DNA of 8,750 nt. Source: Alphaproteobacteria bacterium (GTDB taxonomy: Bacteria; Pseudomonadota; Alphaproteobacteria; UBA8366). The DNA lies in NCBI GenBank assembly GCA_029861675.1, contig JAOTYV010000208.1, positions 1 through 8,750 of the forward strand. Reading direction: 5' to 3'. The translations under genes and the position numbers were made by a program. This document shows, piece after piece, positions 6,785 to 8,750 of this stretch. Position 1 is the stretch's first letter. Each line of letters starts with the position of its first letter. Below the pieces are notes generated by a model. It did not search any database and was not told the origin of the DNA. It worked only from the letters and a program-made list of their open reading frames with translations.

Positions 6785-7440
6785 GTAGCCCCGATGAGCA
6801 TGTCCATGAACATGACCACGACCATGATCACGACCGGACGTTTCAGCCCGACATCGAGGATTCGCCCTATTCGCACTATCAGGTCATGGCGCAGGCACTG
6901 GGCGAGATCCTGATCGACAAGGGGATCATCACCGCCGACGAACTGCGCGAACAGATCGAGGCGCAGGATAGCCGCAACCCGGCCGAGGGCGCGAAACTGA
7001 TTGCCCGCGCCTGGACCGATCCGGAATTCAAGGAGCGCTTCATGGCCGATGTAAACGCCGCCGCCGAGTCGGTCGGCGTGCCGGCGGGCGATATCCCGAT
7101 CCGGGCGGTCGAGAACACGCCCGACGTGCACAATGTGATCGTGTGCACCTTGTGCTCCTGCTATCCGCGCGGGCTGCTCGGGGTGCCGCCCGATTGGTAC
7201 AAATCGCGCGCCTATCGCAGCCGGACCGTCCGCGAGCCGCGCGCCGTGCTGTCGGAATTCGGCACCGACCTGCCGGACGACCTTGAAGTCCGCGTGCACG
7301 ACAGCACCGCGGACCTCCGATACATCGTGCTGCCGATGCGGCCGGAGGGCACGGAATCGATGGACGAGGCGGCGCTGGAGGCGCTGGTCAGCCGGGATTG
7401 CATGATCGGCGTGTCGCTGCCGCGAAACCCGAAGGCGTGA
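6781..7440 (+). CDS. Nitrile hydratase alpha-type / thiocyanate hydrolase gamma-type subunit, cobalt-type
   Basis: This 219-residue catalytic subunit binds the active-site metal. The claw motif VCTLCSC (121-127) supplies Cys122, Cys125, Ser126 and Cys127; Thr in the second position is the mark of cobalt-type enzymes (iron-type has Ser). In the family Cys125 and Cys127 are oxidised to sulfinic and sulfenic acids. After the claw comes YPRG (128-131). Nitrile hydratases usually have Trp at residue 130, while thiocyanate hydrolase has Arg. Other family landmarks are WYKS (139-142), REPRAVLSEFG (151-161), RYIVLPMRPEGT (180-191) and RDCMIGV (205-211). The N-terminus (7-18) is a His/Asp run, as I recall for ScnC. 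AAGGAGG lies 6 bases before ATG 6781, which overlaps the upstream stop. The enzyme hydrates a nitrile to an amide or hydrolyses thiocyanate; the substrate is unresolved. Confidence 0.92.
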   Translation: MSSPDEHVHEHDHDHDHDRTFQPDIEDSPYSHYQVMAQALGEILIDKGIITADELREQIEAQDSRNPAEGAKLIARAWTDPEFKERFMADVNAAAESVGVPAGDIPIRAVENTPDVHNVIVCTLCSCYPRGLLGVPPDWYKSRAYRSRTVREPRAVLSEFGTDLPDDLEVRVHDSTADLRYIVLPMRPEGTESMDEAALEALVSRDCMIGVSLPRNPKA

Positions 7441-7455
7441 CGGCGCGGCCGCATT

Positions 7456-7470
7456 TTTACCAGTTGTAAA
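7456..7470. repeat. Short inverted repeat upstream of the lipoprotein gene
   Basis: TTTAC and GTAAA form perfect 5-base arms around CAGTT. The element lies in the 43-base gap between the alpha-type subunit stop and the lipoprotein start, in a locally AT-richer patch. It could be a small operator or part of a promoter, but arms this short can arise by chance. Confidence 0.3.
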
Positions 7471-7483
7471 CGCCTTCGCTCCT

Positions 7484-8098
7484 ATGAAGAAGTCCATGCG
7501 ACTTTTTCGCGCCATCCTGCTCGTCCTGTTTGCCGCCGCGCTTCTCGGCGGCTGCTATCTGCCGAGCGAATTCAAGGCGGATCTCCGGATCGCGCCGAAC
7601 GGCAACTACAACTTCAAGTACGAAGGCCTGCTGGTGTATTTGCCGCTAGTGAAGAAGATATCGGACGGCGATCTTTCGGCGGAAGCCTTGCAGAAGGAAG
7701 TGGCGGTGATCGACGGCGATCTCGGCCGCGACACCGGTTTCAAGGAAATCGCCTATCTCGACCGCGGCACCTTTCGCGTGCGCTACGCGCGTGTCGGCAA
7801 CATCGTGCGGGAAAAATCGTTCACTTTCGTCCGCTCGAGCGCGAAGATGCTCTCAATCGAGCGGCGCTTGGACGGAACCGTTCACGTGATCGGCGACAAG
7901 CCGAACAAATCGCTCGCCACGCAGCTCGCGCGCGGCGGCTTCGTGGTGCGCGGCACATTGCGGGTGCAGACCGAGGCGCAGGTCGTCCGCCACAACGCCA
8001 GCGAAGTGACGGAAGCCGCCGCCAAGCTCTATATATGGGAAATCGAGGGCGTCGAGCGGAAGTCGCCCCGGCTGGTTTTCCAGTTGCAAGGCCGCTAG
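7484..8098 (+). CDS. Putative lipoprotein of unknown function
   Basis: I do not recognise this 204-residue protein. It has a clear lipoprotein signal peptide: basic start MKKSMRLFR, hydrophobic core ILLVLFAAALL, and lipobox LGGC with Cys24. The residue after Cys is Tyr, not Asp, so sorting to the outer membrane is expected if the usual rule holds. The mature part looks beta-rich, with alternating polar and hydrophobic residues (for example ADLRIAPNGNYNFKYEG at 32-48), a Lys/Asp/Glu-rich middle, and a C-terminal strand pair around YIWEIEG and RLVFQLQG. No catalytic or metal motif stands out. ATG 7484 has no clear ribosome site; ATG 7496 (MRLFRAILL) is an in-frame alternative preceded by GAAGAAG and would still leave a valid signal peptide. 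It follows the hydratase-type operon by 43 bases, but a functional link is not shown. Confidence 0.8.
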   Translation: MKKSMRLFRAILLVLFAAALLGGCYLPSEFKADLRIAPNGNYNFKYEGLLVYLPLVKKISDGDLSAEALQKEVAVIDGDLGRDTGFKEIAYLDRGTFRVRYARVGNIVREKSFTFVRSSAKMLSIERRLDGTVHVIGDKPNKSLATQLARGGFVVRGTLRVQTEAQVVRHNASEVTEAAAKLYIWEIEGVERKSPRLVFQLQGR

Positions 8099-8153
8099 CC
8101 CACACTTCTCATACTCTCCGTGGCCTGCGCGGCGCTGTCGCTCGGTCGGTCCC

Positions 8154-8591
8154 ATGACCGGGGCCGGCTATGGCGGGCTGTTCGTCACCGCATTCCTCGC
8201 CGCCACCCTCTTGCCGCTGTCGTCCGAGGCGGTGCTTGCCGCGCTTGCCGCGGCGGCGGGTTTCGATCTGTACGCGCTGGTCGCCGTGGCGACCGCGGGC
8301 AATACGCTGGGCGCGCTCGTCAACTGGCTGCTCGGCCGGTTCTGCCTGCGCTGGCGCAATCGCCGCTGGTTCCCGGTCGACGCGGCGCGGCTGGGCGCGG
8401 CGTCGGACTGGTTCCGGCGCTACGGTGTCTGGTCATTGCTGCTGGCCTGGGTGCCGGTCATCGGCGACCCGCTGACCTTCGTCGCCGGCTTCCTCGGTAT
8501 TCGCCTGGCGTATTTTCTGCCATTGGTCGCGCTCGGCAAGGCGGCGCGCTATGCCGTCATCGCCGGCCTGGCGCAAGCGCTGTTCGGATAA
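8154..8591 (+). CDS. yqaA: YqaA-family (DedA-related) membrane protein
   Basis: This 145-residue inner-membrane protein resembles E. coli YqaA along its whole length, from memory. Landmarks: LLPLSSEAVL (19-28) in the first hydrophobic region, GNTLGALVNWLLGR (49-62), RYG (89-91), PVIGDPLTFVAG (101-112) and LGKAARY (127-133). Hydrophobic segments fall at about 6-35, 38-62, 90-114 and 117-144, separated by a basic, amphipathic stretch (63-90). The family belongs to the SNARE-associated / DedA superfamily, whose better-studied members handle membrane lipids or envelope homeostasis; YqaA itself has no firm function. ATG 8154 gives the expected length; only a weak G-rich ribosome site precedes it. 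It starts 55 bases after the lipoprotein gene, so the two could be co-transcribed. It ends convergent with the minus-strand gene at the window edge. Confidence 0.88.
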   Translation: MTGAGYGGLFVTAFLAATLLPLSSEAVLAALAAAAGFDLYALVAVATAGNTLGALVNWLLGRFCLRWRNRRWFPVDAARLGAASDWFRRYGVWSLLLAWVPVIGDPLTFVAGFLGIRLAYFLPLVALGKAARYAVIAGLAQALFG

Positions 8592-8635
8592 GCGCGGCGC
8601 CAGGGCCGGAATGCGAAACGGGGCTCGGGGGCGGC

Positions 8636-8750
8636 TTATGCCGCGGCGAAGATCCCGGCCTTCCTGATATCGTCGCCGACATAGGATTCGAACTGCTTGA
8701 AGTTGGTCTCGAAACGGCCGCACAGGTCGCGCGCGGTCGAATCATACGCA
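8636..8750 (-). CDS. pckA: C-terminus of probable phosphoenolpyruvate carboxykinase (ATP), partial
   Basis: The reverse strand carries an open frame entering from the right edge and ending at TAA (8638-8636), giving the last 37 residues of a protein. The readable text includes ARDLCGRFETNF, KQFESYVGDDIRKAG and a final Ala-rich FAAA. The pattern of an aromatic/Asp start, L-x3-F-x-x-NF-x-x-FE, then V-x-x-D-x-R resembles the C-terminal helix of alphaproteobacterial ATP-dependent PEP carboxykinases, which convert oxaloacetate to phosphoenolpyruvate in gluconeogenesis. Only the tail is visible and no active-site motif can be checked, so the product is tentative although a coding tail is likely. 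It converges on yqaA with a 44-base gap. Confidence 0.55.
   Translation of the reverse strand, partial: AYDSTARDLCGRFETNFKQFESYVGDDIRKAGIFAAA

Noticed and set aside
8592..8635. Bidirectional terminator between yqaA and the convergent gene
   Set aside because: The gap is GC-rich, but I find no clean stem followed by a T-tract on either strand.

Overview
The window is GC-rich (strong G/C preference at third codon positions) and densely coding. Family resemblances suggest an alphaproteobacterium, perhaps Rhodospirillales-like. This rests on general composition, a stand-alone NDUFS6-type zinc-finger protein, and a minus-strand C-terminus resembling ATP-type PEP carboxykinase, so the taxonomic call is an inference.

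Layout. Bases 1-788 (minus) hold the first 262 codons of a lipoprotein alpha/beta hydrolase of the monoacylglycerol-lipase type. Bases 789-1097 have no convincing gene. A 59-residue zinc-finger protein follows (1098-1277, plus). Between it and polA lies a tandem pair of 58-bp repeats with a 64-bp period, each carrying a nested palindrome (1278-1399). From 1533 to 8591 everything is on the plus strand with short gaps or overlaps: polA, an LDH2-family hydroxycarboxylate dehydrogenase (YbiC/HcxB type), a GstB-like glutathione S-transferase, a three-gene cobalt-type nitrile hydratase / thiocyanate hydrolase locus, an orphan lipoprotein, and a YqaA-family membrane protein. The window ends in the C-terminus of a convergent minus-strand gene, probably pckA.

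The most notable system is the three-gene enzyme at 6165-7440. A nitrile hydratase beta subunit is split into separate N-half and C-half proteins, followed by the metal-binding alpha-type subunit. Adjacent genes are coupled by ATGA overlaps. This is the subunit plan and gene order of thiocyanate hydrolase (scnB-scnA-scnC), and the alpha-type subunit has two thiocyanate-hydrolase-like traits: a His/Asp-rich N-terminus and Arg after the C-x-x-C-S-C-Y-P claw motif. Other stretches read like true nitrile hydratase, so the substrate (thiocyanate, a nitrile or another small cyano compound) is open. No cobalt-insertion activator gene is visible.

The preceding dehydrogenase and glutathione transferase may share transcription with this locus, which would suit a small-molecule catabolism or detoxification role, but a candidate promoter lies just upstream of the three-gene set. 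The repeat pair upstream of polA is the clearest non-coding structure. The two base changes that fall within its stems keep pairing as G-U wobble only on the minus-strand RNA.
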